Translations under genes and position numbers: made by a program
Shown: positions 25,542-34,044 of the stretch, one piece after another
Layout: every line of letters starts with the position of its first letter
How positions within the stretch are numbered: position 1 is the stretch's first letter
Notes under the pieces: model-generated
Databases searched by the model: none
What the model was told of the DNA's origin: nothing
Seen by the model: only the letters and a program-made list of their open reading frames with translations
Source of the DNA: NORP240 sp965222175
GTDB lineage: Bacteria; Pseudomonadota; Gammaproteobacteria; Pseudomonadales; Pseudohongiellaceae
Assembly (NCBI GenBank): GCA_965222175.1
Contig: OZ244938.1
Location: forward strand, 1,922,001-1,986,000
Direction: 5' to 3'
DNA: 64,000 bases

Positions 25542-27347
25542 TCAACCGATCACCATGAGAATTTCGCCAGGGGTGACGCGGTCGCCCTTGGCCACATGAA
25601 TTTCCTGCACGGTACCGTCGATATTGGCCATGATTTCTGATTCCATCTTCATGGCCTCGGTTACCAGCACCGCCTGGCCGGCCTCGACGCTGTCCCCCTC
25701 ACTGACCAGCACCTCGACGATATTGCCGGGCATGGCGGCGGTTACGTGCCCGGGCTCGGACGCCTTGGAGCGCTTGCTGCTGCCCTTGTCGGCGACGTAT
25801 TCATTCAACGCCTCGAAGGTTACTTCCTCGGGCATGCCGTCCAGGGAAATATAAAGCTTGCGCTTGCTGCCGCCGGAGTCGCCCACGCCGGTAATGGCCA
25901 CGTCGTAGGTTTCGCCATGAACATCCAGCTTGAACTCGGTGGCGACCTTGCCGGCTTCCCGGGATCGGGCCGCTGCCACTGGCTCCAGCACCTCCGGGGT
26001 CAGCGTGCCGTCGGAGCGCTGCTGCAGGAAATCTTTGCCCAGGTCCGGAAACATGGCATAGATCATGACGTCATCTTCCGACTTCGCCAGCTCGCCGATT
26101 TCCCCGCGCAGCTTGTCCAGTTCCGGTTTCAGGCTGTCGGCGGGTCGCTCGTCGCTGGGCTGTTCGTTACCGATGGCCTTTTTCTGCAGCTCGCCATTGA
26201 CGGCGGCAGGTGGCTTGCCGTAACCGCCCTGGAGGTAACGTTTCACCTCGTTGGTAATGGTCTTGTAGCGTTCACCGGCGAGGACGTTGTAAACCGCCTG
26301 GGTGCCGACGATCTGTGAAGTGGGTGTCACCAGAGGCGGGTAGCCGAGATCTTTGCGAACCCGGGGAATTTCGGCAAACACTGCCTTGATCCGGTCCAGG
26401 GCGTTCTGTTCCTTCAACTGGTTGGCCAGGTTGGACATCATGCCGCCGGGTACCTGGTTGATCTGCACGGCGATGTCTTCCCGGGTGAATTCATTTTCGA
26501 ACTGGTGGTACTTCTTGCGCACCTCCCGGAAGTAGTCGGCGATTTCCGCCAGCAGTTCCAGGTCCAGGCCGGTGTCGTAGCCGGTGCCTCGCAGGGCCGC
26601 CACCTGTGATTCCGTGGACGGGTGCGAGGTGCCGCCGGCAAACGCCGAAATTGCGGTATCTATTCGATCAGCCCCTGCCTCGATAGCCTTGAGTTGGCAC
26701 AGGGGTGCCAGCCCGGAGGTGGAATGGCTGTGAATGACCAGGGGCAGGTCCACCTGGGACTTGATGGCCTTGACCAGTTCGTAGGTGTCATAGGGAGTCA
26801 GCAGTCCGGCCATGTCCTTGATGGCGATGGAATCGGCGCCCATGTCCTTCAGGTCATCGGCCTGCTTCATGAACAGCTCCGGGGTGTGCACCGGACTGGT
26901 GGTGTAGCAGATGGTGCCCTGGGCATGCTTGCCCACGTCCTTGACCGCCTGCATGGCCGTTTCGATGTTGCGCAGGTCGTTGAGCGCGTCGAATACCCGG
27001 AAAACATCCATGCCGTTTTCCGCCGACCTTGCCACGAACTCCCGGACCACATCGTCGGCATAGTGGCGGTAGCCCAGCAGGTTCTGTCCCCGCAGCAGCA
27101 TCTGCAGCCGGGTCCCGGGCAGGGCCTCGCGGAGTTTGCGCAGGCGTTCCCAGGGATCTTCCTTGAGATAGCGGATACAGGCGTCAAAGGTGGCACCGCC
27201 CCAGACCTCAAGGGACCAGTAGCCCACCTTGTCCAGCTGTTCGCAGATTGGCAGCATGTCCTCGGTGCGCATGCGGGTGGCGATCAGGGACTGATGGGCG
27301 TCCCTGAGTATGACGTCGGTAACCTCGACGGATTTTGCTTCGGGCAT
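25542..27347 (-). CDS. pycB: pyruvate carboxylase subunit B / oxaloacetate decarboxylase alpha-like, biotinylated
   Basis: Carboxyltransferase plus biotin carrier of a two-subunit pyruvate carboxylase, supplying oxaloacetate. ATG at 27345-27347 (MPEAKSVEVTDVILRDAHQS) has a GGAGAA ribosome site. The N-terminal HMGL-like TIM barrel (about 8-300) has LRDAHQS, WGGATFDACIRYLKEDPW and the metal-binding HSHSTSGLAPL; the conserved carboxylase domain follows, then a linker. The biotinyl domain at the C-terminus has the lysine in TEAMKMESE. Decarboxylase alpha subunits look alike, but the biotin carboxylase gene just upstream favours carboxylase. Confidence 0.9.
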   Translation of the reverse strand: MPEAKSVEVTDVILRDAHQSLIATRMRTEDMLPICEQLDKVGYWSLEVWGGATFDACIRYLKEDPWERLRKLREALPGTRLQMLLRGQNLLGYRHYADDVVREFVARSAENGMDVFRVFDALNDLRNIETAMQAVKDVGKHAQGTICYTTSPVHTPELFMKQADDLKDMGADSIAIKDMAGLLTPYDTYELVKAIKSQVDLPLVIHSHSTSGLAPLCQLKAIEAGADRIDTAISAFAGGTSHPSTESQVAALRGTGYDTGLDLELLAEIADYFREVRKKYHQFENEFTREDIAVQINQVPGGMMSNLANQLKEQNALDRIKAVFAEIPRVRKDLGYPPLVTPTSQIVGTQAVYNVLAGERYKTITNEVKRYLQGGYGKPPAAVNGELQKKAIGNEQPSDERPADSLKPELDKLRGEIGELAKSEDDVMIYAMFPDLGKDFLQQRSDGTLTPEVLEPVAAARSREAGKVATEFKLDVHGETYDVAITGVGDSGGSKRKLYISLDGMPEEVTFEALNEYVADKGSSKRSKASEPGHVTAAMPGNIVEVLVSEGDSVEAGQAVLVTEAMKMESEIMANIDGTVQEIHVAKGDRVTPGEILMVIG

Positions 27348-27366
27348 CGAATACTTCTCCTGAGTA

Positions 27367-28794
27367 TCACCAGCCGGCATGTGCGGCTGCGGCTGCGGCC
27401 AGGGCCAGGGCTATTTCCGCCGGGTGGCGCTTGGCCGAGTAGTCGAGTAACTCCGGGTGCTCGACCACGAAACTGGTGTCGAACCTGCCGGACTGAAAAT
27501 CTTCGTGTTGCAGAATCTGCTGGTAGTAGGACGCGGTGGTCCGGATGCCATGCAGGCGCATGTCGTCCAGGGCGCGTCGGGCCCGGGCGATGGTTTCCTC
27601 CCAGGTCAGGGCCCAGACCACCAGTTTCAGGCACATGGAGTCGTAGTAGGGGGGAATCTCGTAGCCGGTGTAGACGGCGGTATCCACTCTTACGCCGGGA
27701 CCACCCGGGGCGTAGTAATGGGTAATGCGGCCAAAACTTGGCAGGAAATTATTCTTCGGGTCCTCGGCATTGATGCGGAACTGCATGGCGAAGCCCCGGA
27801 AGGTAATGTCATCCTGGGCGTAGCTGAGGGGCAGACCGGCGGCAATACGGAACTGTTCCCGGACAATGTCCACGCCGGTAATCTGCTCGGTGATGGTATG
27901 TTCCACCTGCACCCGGGTGTTCATCTCCATGAAATAGATATCGTCACCGGCCAGCAGGAATTCGACGGTGCCGGCGTTCTCATAGCCCACGGCCCTGGCG
28001 GCGCGCACCCCCAGTTCACCGATATGCTCCCGCTGTTCCGTGGACAGCTGGGGGCTGGGGGCGATCTCGATGAGTTTCTGGTTGCGGCGCTGAATGGAAC
28101 AGTCCCGCTCGTAGAGATGAATGACGTTGCCGTGGCTGTCGGCCAGGATCTGCACCTCGATGTGCCGGGGATTGACGATGCATTTCTCCAGGAACACTTC
28201 CGCCGAGCCAAAGGCTTTTTCCGCCTCGGAGATTACCCGGGGGTACTGTTTGCGCAGTTCAGCGGCGTTGTCACAGCGGCGGATGCCGCGACCACCGCCG
28301 CCGGAAGTGGCCTTGATCATCACCGGGTAACCGATGGTCTCCGCCAGCTCCAGGGCCTCGTCCAGGTTTTCCAGGTTGCCTTCGGAACCGGGTGTAACCG
28401 GGACGCCTGCGGCCCGCATACTGTCACGGGCCTGAGTCTTGTCACCCATCATCCTGATGACGGTCGATTTGGGTCCGACAAAGGTAATGCCTTTCTTCTC
28501 GCAGAGGCGGGCGAACTCGTCATTCTCGGAAAGAAATCCATAGCCGGGATGGATGGCATCGCAGCCGGTTTCCACTGCCAGGTTGACGATCCGCCGCGGA
28601 TCCAGGTAACCGGCGATGGGGTCCTCCCCCAGGGAGTAGGATTCGTCCGCCCGCTTGACGCACAGACCATAGCGGTCCGGTTCGGTGTAAATCGCCACCG
28701 AGCGGATACCCAGTTCACTGCAGGCCCTGACGATCCTGAGGGCGATTTCCCCGCGGTTGGCGATAAGTACTTTCTTCAGCTTTTTTTCAGCCAT
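27367..28794 (-). CDS. pycA: pyruvate carboxylase subunit A (biotin carboxylase)
   Basis: ATP-dependent carboxylation of biotin on the partner subunit. ATG at 28792-28794 (MAEKKLKKVLIANRGEIALR) gives 475 residues. Motifs are IHPGYGFLSEN, the glycine-rich ATP loop MIKATSGGGGRGIRRCD, the metal-binding MEMNTRVQVEHTITE and INAEDPKNNFLPSFGRI. pycB starts 19 bp after the stop, so pycA-pycB is an operon. The ribosome site upstream is tandemly duplicated. Acetyl-CoA or propionyl-CoA carboxylase alpha subunits are related, but the partner gene decides the call. Confidence 0.92.
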   Translation of the reverse strand: MAEKKLKKVLIANRGEIALRIVRACSELGIRSVAIYTEPDRYGLCVKRADESYSLGEDPIAGYLDPRRIVNLAVETGCDAIHPGYGFLSENDEFARLCEKKGITFVGPKSTVIRMMGDKTQARDSMRAAGVPVTPGSEGNLENLDEALELAETIGYPVMIKATSGGGGRGIRRCDNAAELRKQYPRVISEAEKAFGSAEVFLEKCIVNPRHIEVQILADSHGNVIHLYERDCSIQRRNQKLIEIAPSPQLSTEQREHIGELGVRAARAVGYENAGTVEFLLAGDDIYFMEMNTRVQVEHTITEQITGVDIVREQFRIAAGLPLSYAQDDITFRGFAMQFRINAEDPKNNFLPSFGRITHYYAPGGPGVRVDTAVYTGYEIPPYYDSMCLKLVVWALTWEETIARARRALDDMRLHGIRTTASYYQQILQHEDFQSGRFDTSFVVEHPELLDYSAKRHPAEIALALAAAAAAHAGW

Positions 28795-28816
28795 ACTTCC
28801 TTGCCACTTCCTTGCC
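28795..28816 (-). promoter_or_regulatory. pycA: tandemly duplicated ribosome-binding segment of pycA
   Basis: On the coding strand GGCAAGGAAGT occurs twice in direct succession and ends immediately before the ATG. Each copy has an AAGGAAG Shine-Dalgarno core; the one nearest the ATG is close, the other 11 bp further up. Confidence 0.7.
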
Positions 28817-29222
28817 ACTAGTCCAGTTTTCAGCCAGGGCCTCGACTCATGCCGGCCCGGCGTTGCACAGCGGGGTAGATTACCAGAATCGCCGGCTGGA
28901 CGAATACCCGATTCGCACAAATTACCTCGTTAATCCCTGCGCTTCCCTGCTGTTTAACCGCACAATGGTCATGGCTTTTGGCCGCGGCATCTTGTAATTG
29001 ACCAGTCACTAGGCTACATTACCGCGCCCTGAAAGGGTGGTAGTCGGCAACGTATCGAGGGTTCGACAGCCGCGGAGCGGCGCCGACGCGCGTTTTACAA
29101 GCGCGCCCCGCAGGGGTGAGTAATCCGGCCTGTCCGGATTGCGAATCAATCCCGACCTCGGGTTCGCGCAGCGAACCTGACCCTGTACGCAAGGTACAGT
29201 AGAGAAAAAGAGTTTGCATTAC

Positions 29223-29292
29223 GGTGAGGTGTCCGAGCGGTCGAAGGAGCACGCCTGGAAAGTGTGTAGTCGGCAACGTATCGAGGGTTCGA
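29223..29292 (+). pseudogene. tRNA-Ser(GGA) fragment, copy 1
   Basis: Identical to the intact gene over nt 1-70 except TAGTCGG for TATACGG in the variable arm, which breaks two pairs of that stem. The 3' T-arm strand, acceptor strand and CCA are missing. Confidence 0.9.
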
Positions 29293-29448
29293 CAGCCGCG
29301 AAGCGGCGCCGACGCGCGTAGTTCAAGCGCGCCCCGCAGGGGTGAGTAATCCGGTCTGTCCGGATTGCGAATCAATCCCGACCTCGGGTTCGCGCAGCGG
29401 ACCTGACCCTGTACGCAAGGTACAGTAGAGAAAAAGAGTTTGCATTAC

Positions 29449-29518
29449 GGTGAGGTGTCCGAGCGGTCGAAGGAGCACGCCTGGAAAGTGTGTAGTCGGC
29501 AACGTATCGAGGGTTCGA
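29449..29518 (+). pseudogene. tRNA-Ser(GGA) fragment, copy 2
   Basis: Same break point after GGTTCGA and same variable-arm change as copy 1. Acceptor, D and anticodon arm sequence up to the break is intact. Confidence 0.9.
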
Positions 29519-29674
29519 CAGCCGCGGAGCGGCGCAGACGCGCGTTTTACAAGCGCGCCCCGCAGGGGTGAGTAATCCGGCCTGTCCGGATTGCGAATCA
29601 ATCCCGACCTCGGGTTCGCGCAGCGAACCTGACCCTGTACGCAAGGTACAGTAGAGAAAAAGAGTTTGCATTAC

Positions 29675-29744
29675 GGTGAGGTGTCCGAGCGGTCGAAGGA
29701 GCACGCCTGGAAAGTGTGTAGTCGGCAACGTATCGAGGGTTCGA
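29675..29744 (+). pseudogene. tRNA-Ser(GGA) fragment, copy 3
   Basis: Same as copy 2, including the flanking unit sequence apart from isolated differences (CCGGCC/CCGGTC in the hairpin loop region). Confidence 0.9.
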
Positions 29745-29900
29745 CAGCCGCGGAGCGGCGCAGACGCGCGTTTTACAAGCGCGCCCCGCAGGGGTGAGTA
29801 ATCCGGTCTGTCCGGATTGCGAATCAATCCCGACCTCGGGTTCGCGCAGCGAACCTGACCCTGTACGCAAGGTACAGTAGAGAAAAAGAGTTTGCATTAC

Positions 29901-29970
29901 GGTGAGGTGTCCGAGCGGTCGAAGGAGCACGCCTGGAAAGTGTGTAGTCGGCAACGTATCGAGGGTTCGA
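29901..29970 (+). pseudogene. tRNA-Ser(GGA) fragment, copy 4
   Basis: Last fragment before the intact gene; same truncation and variable-arm change. Confidence 0.9.
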
Positions 29971-30126
29971 CAGCCGCGGAGCGGCGCAGACGCGCGTTTT
30001 ACAAGCGCGCCCCGCAGGGGTGAGTAATCCGGTCTGTCCGGATTGCGAATCAATCCCGACCTCGGGTTCGCGCAGCGAACCTGACCCTGTACGCAAGGTA
30101 CAGTAGAGAAAAAGAGTTTGCATTAC

Positions 30127-30214
30127 GGTGAGGTGTCCGAGCGGTCGAAGGAGCACGCCTGGAAAGTGTGTATACGGCAACGTATCGAGGGTTCGAATCC
30201 CTCCCTCACCGCCA
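30127..30214 (+). tRNA. tRNA-Ser (anticodon GGA)
   Basis: 88 nt with encoded CCA. The acceptor GGTGAGG pairs with CCTCACC. The anticodon arm is CACGC-CTGGAAA-GTGTG. The long class II variable arm ATACG-GCAA-CGTAT identifies Ser together with anticodon GGA. The T arm is GAGGGTTCGAATCCCTC. It is the only complete copy in the array. No clear sigma70 promoter was found directly upstream, because each upstream unit ends in the same GTTTGCATTAC. Confidence 0.95.
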
Positions 30215-30274
30215 CTTGCAATTGGTTCAACCTCCGGAAATTTCCGCCATTCTCTGCTCAAGAGATACGCCCAG

Positions 30275-30760
30275 TCACTCGCCCAGCCCGTCCAGGGCCT
30301 TGCCCATGGCGAAATGCAGGTAACAGCGGGTCTGTGCATCGAGATCCTGTTTCTTCAACAGCTGCTGCATTTGCAGCAGCAGCGGATCCCGCTCCTTGAA
30401 GCTCACCATGTCGCTGAGCGCCTGGTAGGCTTCGCCGTAATACGGCCTCAGCCTGATGGCCTGCCGGAATGCCCGCTCCGCTTCCTCGAAGCGCCCCAGC
30501 TTGCGGTAAATACCGCCAATATTGTGATGAAACACGGCGCCCCGGGGATGGCTGGTAATTGCGCTCTCAATCAGCTGCAACGCTTCGGTATTGCGCTCCT
30601 GCCGACTGCGCAGCAACCCCAGCAGGTGCAGGGCATCGGCATGGTCAGGCGCCGAGTTGAGAACTTCCTGGAAAACCGTCTCTGCGGCAGCCGACTCGCC
30701 GCGCTGCAGGTGCTGGATTCCGGCTTGCAGCCTGGCATTGAGGGCTTTCAGGACTGGCAT
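30275..30760 (-). CDS. TPR protein, probably a 3'-truncated TPR-sulfotransferase
   Basis: 161 residues from ATG 30758-30760 (MPVLKALNARLQAGIQHLQR); an in-frame start at 30895 is possible and no strong ribosome site decides. Three to four TPR motifs: GESAAAETVFQEVLNSAPDH, ALHLLGLLRSRQERNTEAL and FEEAERAFRQAIRLRPYYGE, then CYLHFAMGKALDGLGE and stop. In TPR-sulfotransferases this last segment is normally followed by another TPR and the sulfotransferase domain, both missing here. It ends 60 bp from the intact tRNA-Ser (convergent), suggesting loss of its 3' part in the same rearrangement. Family likeness is from memory of the type. Confidence 0.6.
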   Translation of the reverse strand: MPVLKALNARLQAGIQHLQRGESAAAETVFQEVLNSAPDHADALHLLGLLRSRQERNTEALQLIESAITSHPRGAVFHHNIGGIYRKLGRFEEAERAFRQAIRLRPYYGEAYQALSDMVSFKERDPLLLQMQQLLKKQDLDAQTRCYLHFAMGKALDGLGE

Positions 30761-30980
30761 GGTGTGCTGGTTGATCCAGATCCGGTTGTGCAATAAGAGG
30801 CCGACAGGTTTTCTGTCCCTGTAGCGGGCATCGATTTTAAACCGGGGTGACTGTAACACATCGCCGCACCGCCGGTTCTCCGTGGCGCTGGACAATTCTA
30901 TCCGCTGGGGCTAGTGTCGAGACTGATATGTCGGGCTGGAGTAGAAGTCAGGACAGCTGTCAGTTTAATTCGAGGTCTGT

Positions 30981-30997
30981 CCAGGCCAATGGCCTGG
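30981..30997. promoter_or_regulatory. perfect 7-bp palindrome upstream of the 447-aa gene
   Basis: CCAGGCC-AAT-GGCCTGG lies about 50 bp before the start at 31050; it could be an operator or an mRNA leader stem. No promoter could be assigned. Confidence 0.35.
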
Positions 30998-31049
30998 TGA
31001 TAAGCAGATAGCGTCGACAAACCTTTTTCACCTATCGGAACCGCTGTTA

Positions 31050-32393
31050 ATGTCTACGGACTCTTCTAAGCGGAGCTCTCTTGGCGTCGGGGCACTGACA
31101 CTGTCCAGGTACGGCTCAGGAAGTACCTTGAATCGCGGCCCCATGGGCCTGGATTCCAGCGCATTTCGCCTTGGGGCAGGGATGCCACCGAAGATCCCGT
31201 ACCGTGCCCAGGTACCGGCACGCTCCCTGGCAGACAAGTTTTCCCTCCTTGATGTCAGGCTTACCCTCGATCGTTCATTGCCAGTTAGCCGCTCTCCGCT
31301 TTTGTCGAAGCTTGTTCGCGAATTGCCAAGGGCCAACAAGTCCAAGCTGCAGGCTGTCAGCTTCAGGCTGGACAGCAGGCAGTGGATCCTGGGTCCGCTG
31401 GAACCCTGGCAGGCTGTCGGCATTCTGCTGGAAATGCGCCAGCCGGCTGCGGCGACGGAGCTGAACAGGTCGCTGTTACTCGATGAGGCGGTCCAGGCAT
31501 CCCGGTCGTTCTGGCTGGTATACGAGAACGACGGTGATCCGCCCTTCAATCCCGGCAGCGGTTCCGACCAGGGGCCCACGGCCCGACTCTCCATGTTCGT
31601 GACTTTTAATGACAAACGTTCCGGTCTCGCCAAGATCGGGGTAACGGTCATCGGCATGCAAACGCCGAAAGGCACGTTACGGCCAGGCGATGTCGACGGG
31701 CCTGAATCCACTTATCAGGCTGGCAAGGGACCCTACGTTGGCAGGACGTCCATCGATTTCGAGGTGATTGTTCGAAAAGACCGTGAGATCGAAATAAAGC
31801 TTCTGGGCGCAGCGGGCGTCGACAGCGGTGCCTGGGGAAAGCTGGTCCAGGACACGATTCACAAATACGTCAGCAAAAGTCCGCTGTTTCCCTGGAAAGC
31901 CGATACCCTGAAACCTTTCCTCGAGGCAGGTGTTGCCGCGTTATGGAAACCGGACATGGTTCTTAGTGAAAATGAAGTACTGGGACTGAAATACAAAGCG
32001 CGAATCGAATTCGACGCCAAGGCCATTACGGGCACGCATCGCACGGAGTTTGGCGCCGGTGCGAACATCGTCCTGCGTTCGGCTACGGTAAAGACAGGAG
32101 CCGGTGACTTCAGTGTCGAGTATACGCCGGCAGGCGTGTTTGCCCGTGGTTTTGCCAGGTACAACGACGGCAGGCCGGATCTTCGCTTTGGCGTGGAGGG
32201 AGGCGCCAGGTCAAGCCTGATGCTGCGGCTGGGTCGCTTCGGCCTCGGCCTGGAAGGGGAGCTTACCTCCAGTACCGACCCGGCTTTACAGACTGACAAC
32301 CCTGCCGGTTCCCAGCCACTGCTGAGTCCGGTCAGCGGAGGTCCGCAGGGACACCACGGTTTGGGCCGCGTACTGCTCAGGGTCGATCTTTGA
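31050..32393 (+). CDS. hypothetical protein, 447 aa, beta-rich C-terminus
   Basis: No family recognised. There is no signal peptide and no membrane helix. The N-terminal 60 residues are Ser/Gly/Arg-rich (MSTDSSKRSSLGVGALTLSR). The middle (about 85-290) is mixed alpha/beta with SFWLVYENDGDPPFNPGSGS and SIDFEVIVRKDREIEIKLLG. The last 110 residues alternate polar and apolar residues as in beta-barrels or beta-sandwiches (GAGANIVLRSATVKTGAGDF, ARFNDG-type turns, LMLRLGRFGLGLEGELTSS). Codon use and GC resemble the neighbours, which supports a real gene. The ribosome site is weak. It lies between the TPR remnant and the QmcA operon. Confidence 0.7.
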   Translation: MSTDSSKRSSLGVGALTLSRYGSGSTLNRGPMGLDSSAFRLGAGMPPKIPYRAQVPARSLADKFSLLDVRLTLDRSLPVSRSPLLSKLVRELPRANKSKLQAVSFRLDSRQWILGPLEPWQAVGILLEMRQPAAATELNRSLLLDEAVQASRSFWLVYENDGDPPFNPGSGSDQGPTARLSMFVTFNDKRSGLAKIGVTVIGMQTPKGTLRPGDVDGPESTYQAGKGPYVGRTSIDFEVIVRKDREIEIKLLGAAGVDSGAWGKLVQDTIHKYVSKSPLFPWKADTLKPFLEAGVAALWKPDMVLSENEVLGLKYKARIEFDAKAITGTHRTEFGAGANIVLRSATVKTGAGDFSVEYTPAGVFARGFARYNDGRPDLRFGVEGGARSSLMLRLGRFGLGLEGELTSSTDPALQTDNPAGSQPLLSPVSGGPQGHHGLGRVLLRVDL

Positions 32394-32510
32394 AGCGGAG
32401 TGTGTCACCTGCTGCTTTCCTGAAAAAATCCGTAGCTGAATGCAGTACGGGTCCTGCACTGAAATATGGGGTACACTCACGAATCACCCCAACCGGCAGA
32501 GGAATCGACC

Positions 32511-33488
32511 ATGGCACTGGATCCCACCCAATTCATCGTCCCCGCGGTGATACTGATCCTGATTATCTCCACGCTTCGATCGGGGATCAAGTTCGTTCCC
32601 CAGAACCGGGCCTTTATCGTGGAGCGATTCGGTAAATACCACTCCACCAAGGAAGCCGGGCTTAATTTCATCGTGCCGTTTATCGATCGCATTGCCGCCA
32701 ATCGATCACTGAAGGAACAGGCCGTGGATATTCCCAGCCAGGGCGGTATCACCAAGGACAATATATCCCTGACAGTCGACGGCGTGCTCTATTTCCGGGT
32801 GCTGGATCCCTACAAGGCGACCTACGGCGTGGATGACTACATATTTGCCGTAACCCAGCTGGCCCAGACCACCATGCGCTCCGAACTGGGCAAGATGGAA
32901 CTGGACAAGACTTTCGAGGAACGGGACCAGCTCAACGCCAACATCGTCCAATCCATCAACGAAGCCTCCCAGCCCTGGGGTATCCAGGTACTGCGCTACG
33001 AAATCAAGGATATCGTGCCGCCGGCCTCGATCATGGATGCCATGGAGGCCCAGATGAAGGCCGAGCGGGTGAAGCGGGCCCAGATCCTGGAATCGGAAGG
33101 CGATCGTCAGGCGGCCATCAACGTGGCGGAAGGGCAGAAACAGTCCGTGGTGCTGGCGGCGGAAGCCGACAAGTCAGAAGCCATCCTCAGGGCCGAGGGC
33201 GAGGCCAAGGCCATCATTGCCGTTGCCGAAGCCCAGGCGGAAGCCCTGCGCAAAGTGGGTGAGGCGGCCAATACGGAAGAAGGGCAGAAGGCCATCCAGC
33301 TGGACCTGGCTACCAAGGCCATCGAGGCCAAGCAGGCTATCGCCCGGGAATCCTCGGTGGTGCTGCTGCCGGATAACGGCACCGATGCCGCCAGCCTGGT
33401 AGCCCAGGGGATGGCGATCATCAACCGGATGAATGAACAGGACGGCAGGGCTGACACGGCTCCTGCCAGGGAAACGGAGCGAAGGTAA
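32511..33488 (+). CDS. qmcA: SPFH/stomatin-family membrane protease modulator (QmcA/paraslipin)
   Basis: Membrane-anchored SPFH protein that forms large oligomers in the inner membrane and acts with FtsH-type quality control or an NfeD partner. ATG at 32511 with an AGAGGA ribosome site gives 325 residues. The N-terminal membrane segment (about 5-24) is followed by the SPFH domain (VPQNRAFIVERFGKYHSTKE, VDIPSQGGITKDNISLTVDG, YEIKDIVPPASIMDAMEAQM) and a long Ala/Glu coiled coil (about 185-270). The NfeD gene starts 2 bp after the stop: a classic SPFH-NfeD operon. Confidence 0.93.
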   Translation: MALDPTQFIVPAVILILIISTLRSGIKFVPQNRAFIVERFGKYHSTKEAGLNFIVPFIDRIAANRSLKEQAVDIPSQGGITKDNISLTVDGVLYFRVLDPYKATYGVDDYIFAVTQLAQTTMRSELGKMELDKTFEERDQLNANIVQSINEASQPWGIQVLRYEIKDIVPPASIMDAMEAQMKAERVKRAQILESEGDRQAAINVAEGQKQSVVLAAEADKSEAILRAEGEAKAIIAVAEAQAEALRKVGEAANTEEGQKAIQLDLATKAIEAKQAIARESSVVLLPDNGTDAASLVAQGMAIINRMNEQDGRADTAPARETERR

Positions 33489-33490
33489 TC

Positions 33491-33958
33491 ATGGAATCCT
33501 TCAATGGCTACCTGCCGTCCATCCTGATTTTCCTCGGCCTGGGCATGCTGGCAATCGAAGTGGGCATGCTGGGCTTTTCCATCATGGTGTTGTTCTTTAT
33601 CGGTCTGGGCTGCCTGGCCACCGGCCTGTTGATGGTAGTGGGCCTTGTGCCCCAGTCCCTGGGCGGCGCATTGCTGGGCAGTGGCCTGTTGTCTTTACTG
33701 GCCGCGGTGGGCCTGTGGAAACCGCTGAAGCGCCTGCAGGACAGCACCGAACGGAAACCGGTGACCTCGGACCTGATCGGCCACCGGTTCGTGCTGGACT
33801 CCGCGGTTTCCGGCAAGTTGCCGGGCAAAGTGAGATTCTCCGGCATCGACTGGCAGGTCGTCGCCGAACAGGAACTTGGCGCCGGCACGGAAGTGGAAGT
33901 CGTGCGCACGTCGGTGGGCAGACTGACGGTCAGGGCGGTGGCGCCGCCCGGCGGCTAG
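33491..33958 (+). CDS. NfeD-like membrane protein with OB-fold domain
   Basis: 155 residues, short NfeD1b/YbbK-partner type without the ClpP-like protease domain. Three to four membrane segments in residues 8-75 (SILIFLGLGMLAIEVGMLGF), then a soluble OB-fold (about 90-150: DLIGHRFVLDSAVSGKLPGK, VRFSGIDWQVVAEQELGAGT). It works with the SPFH protein encoded 2 bp upstream. The convergent gene begins 86 bp away, with a GC-rich CCTGCC/GGCAGG hairpin between. Confidence 0.9.
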   Translation: MESFNGYLPSILIFLGLGMLAIEVGMLGFSIMVLFFIGLGCLATGLLMVVGLVPQSLGGALLGSGLLSLLAAVGLWKPLKRLQDSTERKPVTSDLIGHRFVLDSAVSGKLPGKVRFSGIDWQVVAEQELGAGTEVEVVRTSVGRLTVRAVAPPGG

Positions 33959-34044
33959 TATCCTGTTGAATTGCCATAGCGGCCTGCCAGGCGGAGTCCC
34001 CGGCAGGTTGTGCCGAGGCGCCAGGGTACATTCTTCCCCCGAGG

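Larger units (their letters stand above)
29017..30126 (+). repeat. tandem array of 226-bp units carrying truncated tRNA-Ser(GGA)
   Basis: Four complete units begin at 29223, 29449, 29675 and 29901, exactly 226 bp apart, preceded by a degenerate unit from about 29017 and followed by an intact tRNA-Ser at 30127. Each unit is the first 70 nt of tRNA-Ser (through GGTTCGA of the T loop), then about 156 bp holding a row of perfect short hairpins: GCCGC-gga-GCGGC, GCGCG/CGCGC, CCCC-gca-GGGG, AATCCGG/CCGGATT, GGTTCGC-gca-GCGAACC and CTGTAC-gcaag-GTACAG, ending GTTTGCATTAC. Units differ at only a few positions. Minus-strand reading frames across the array are translations of tRNA sequence and are not genes. 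Nothing else is seen in 28817-29016. Confidence 0.95.

Noticed and set aside
29017..30214. CRISPR array
   Set aside because: The unit is 226 bp, the repeats are contiguous without unique spacers, and no cas genes are present.
29019..30339. Minus-strand frames of 92-171 codons across the tRNA-Ser array
   Set aside because: They are translations of tRNA antisense sequence (GGIRTLDTLPYTHFPGVLLR type), a known annotation artefact.
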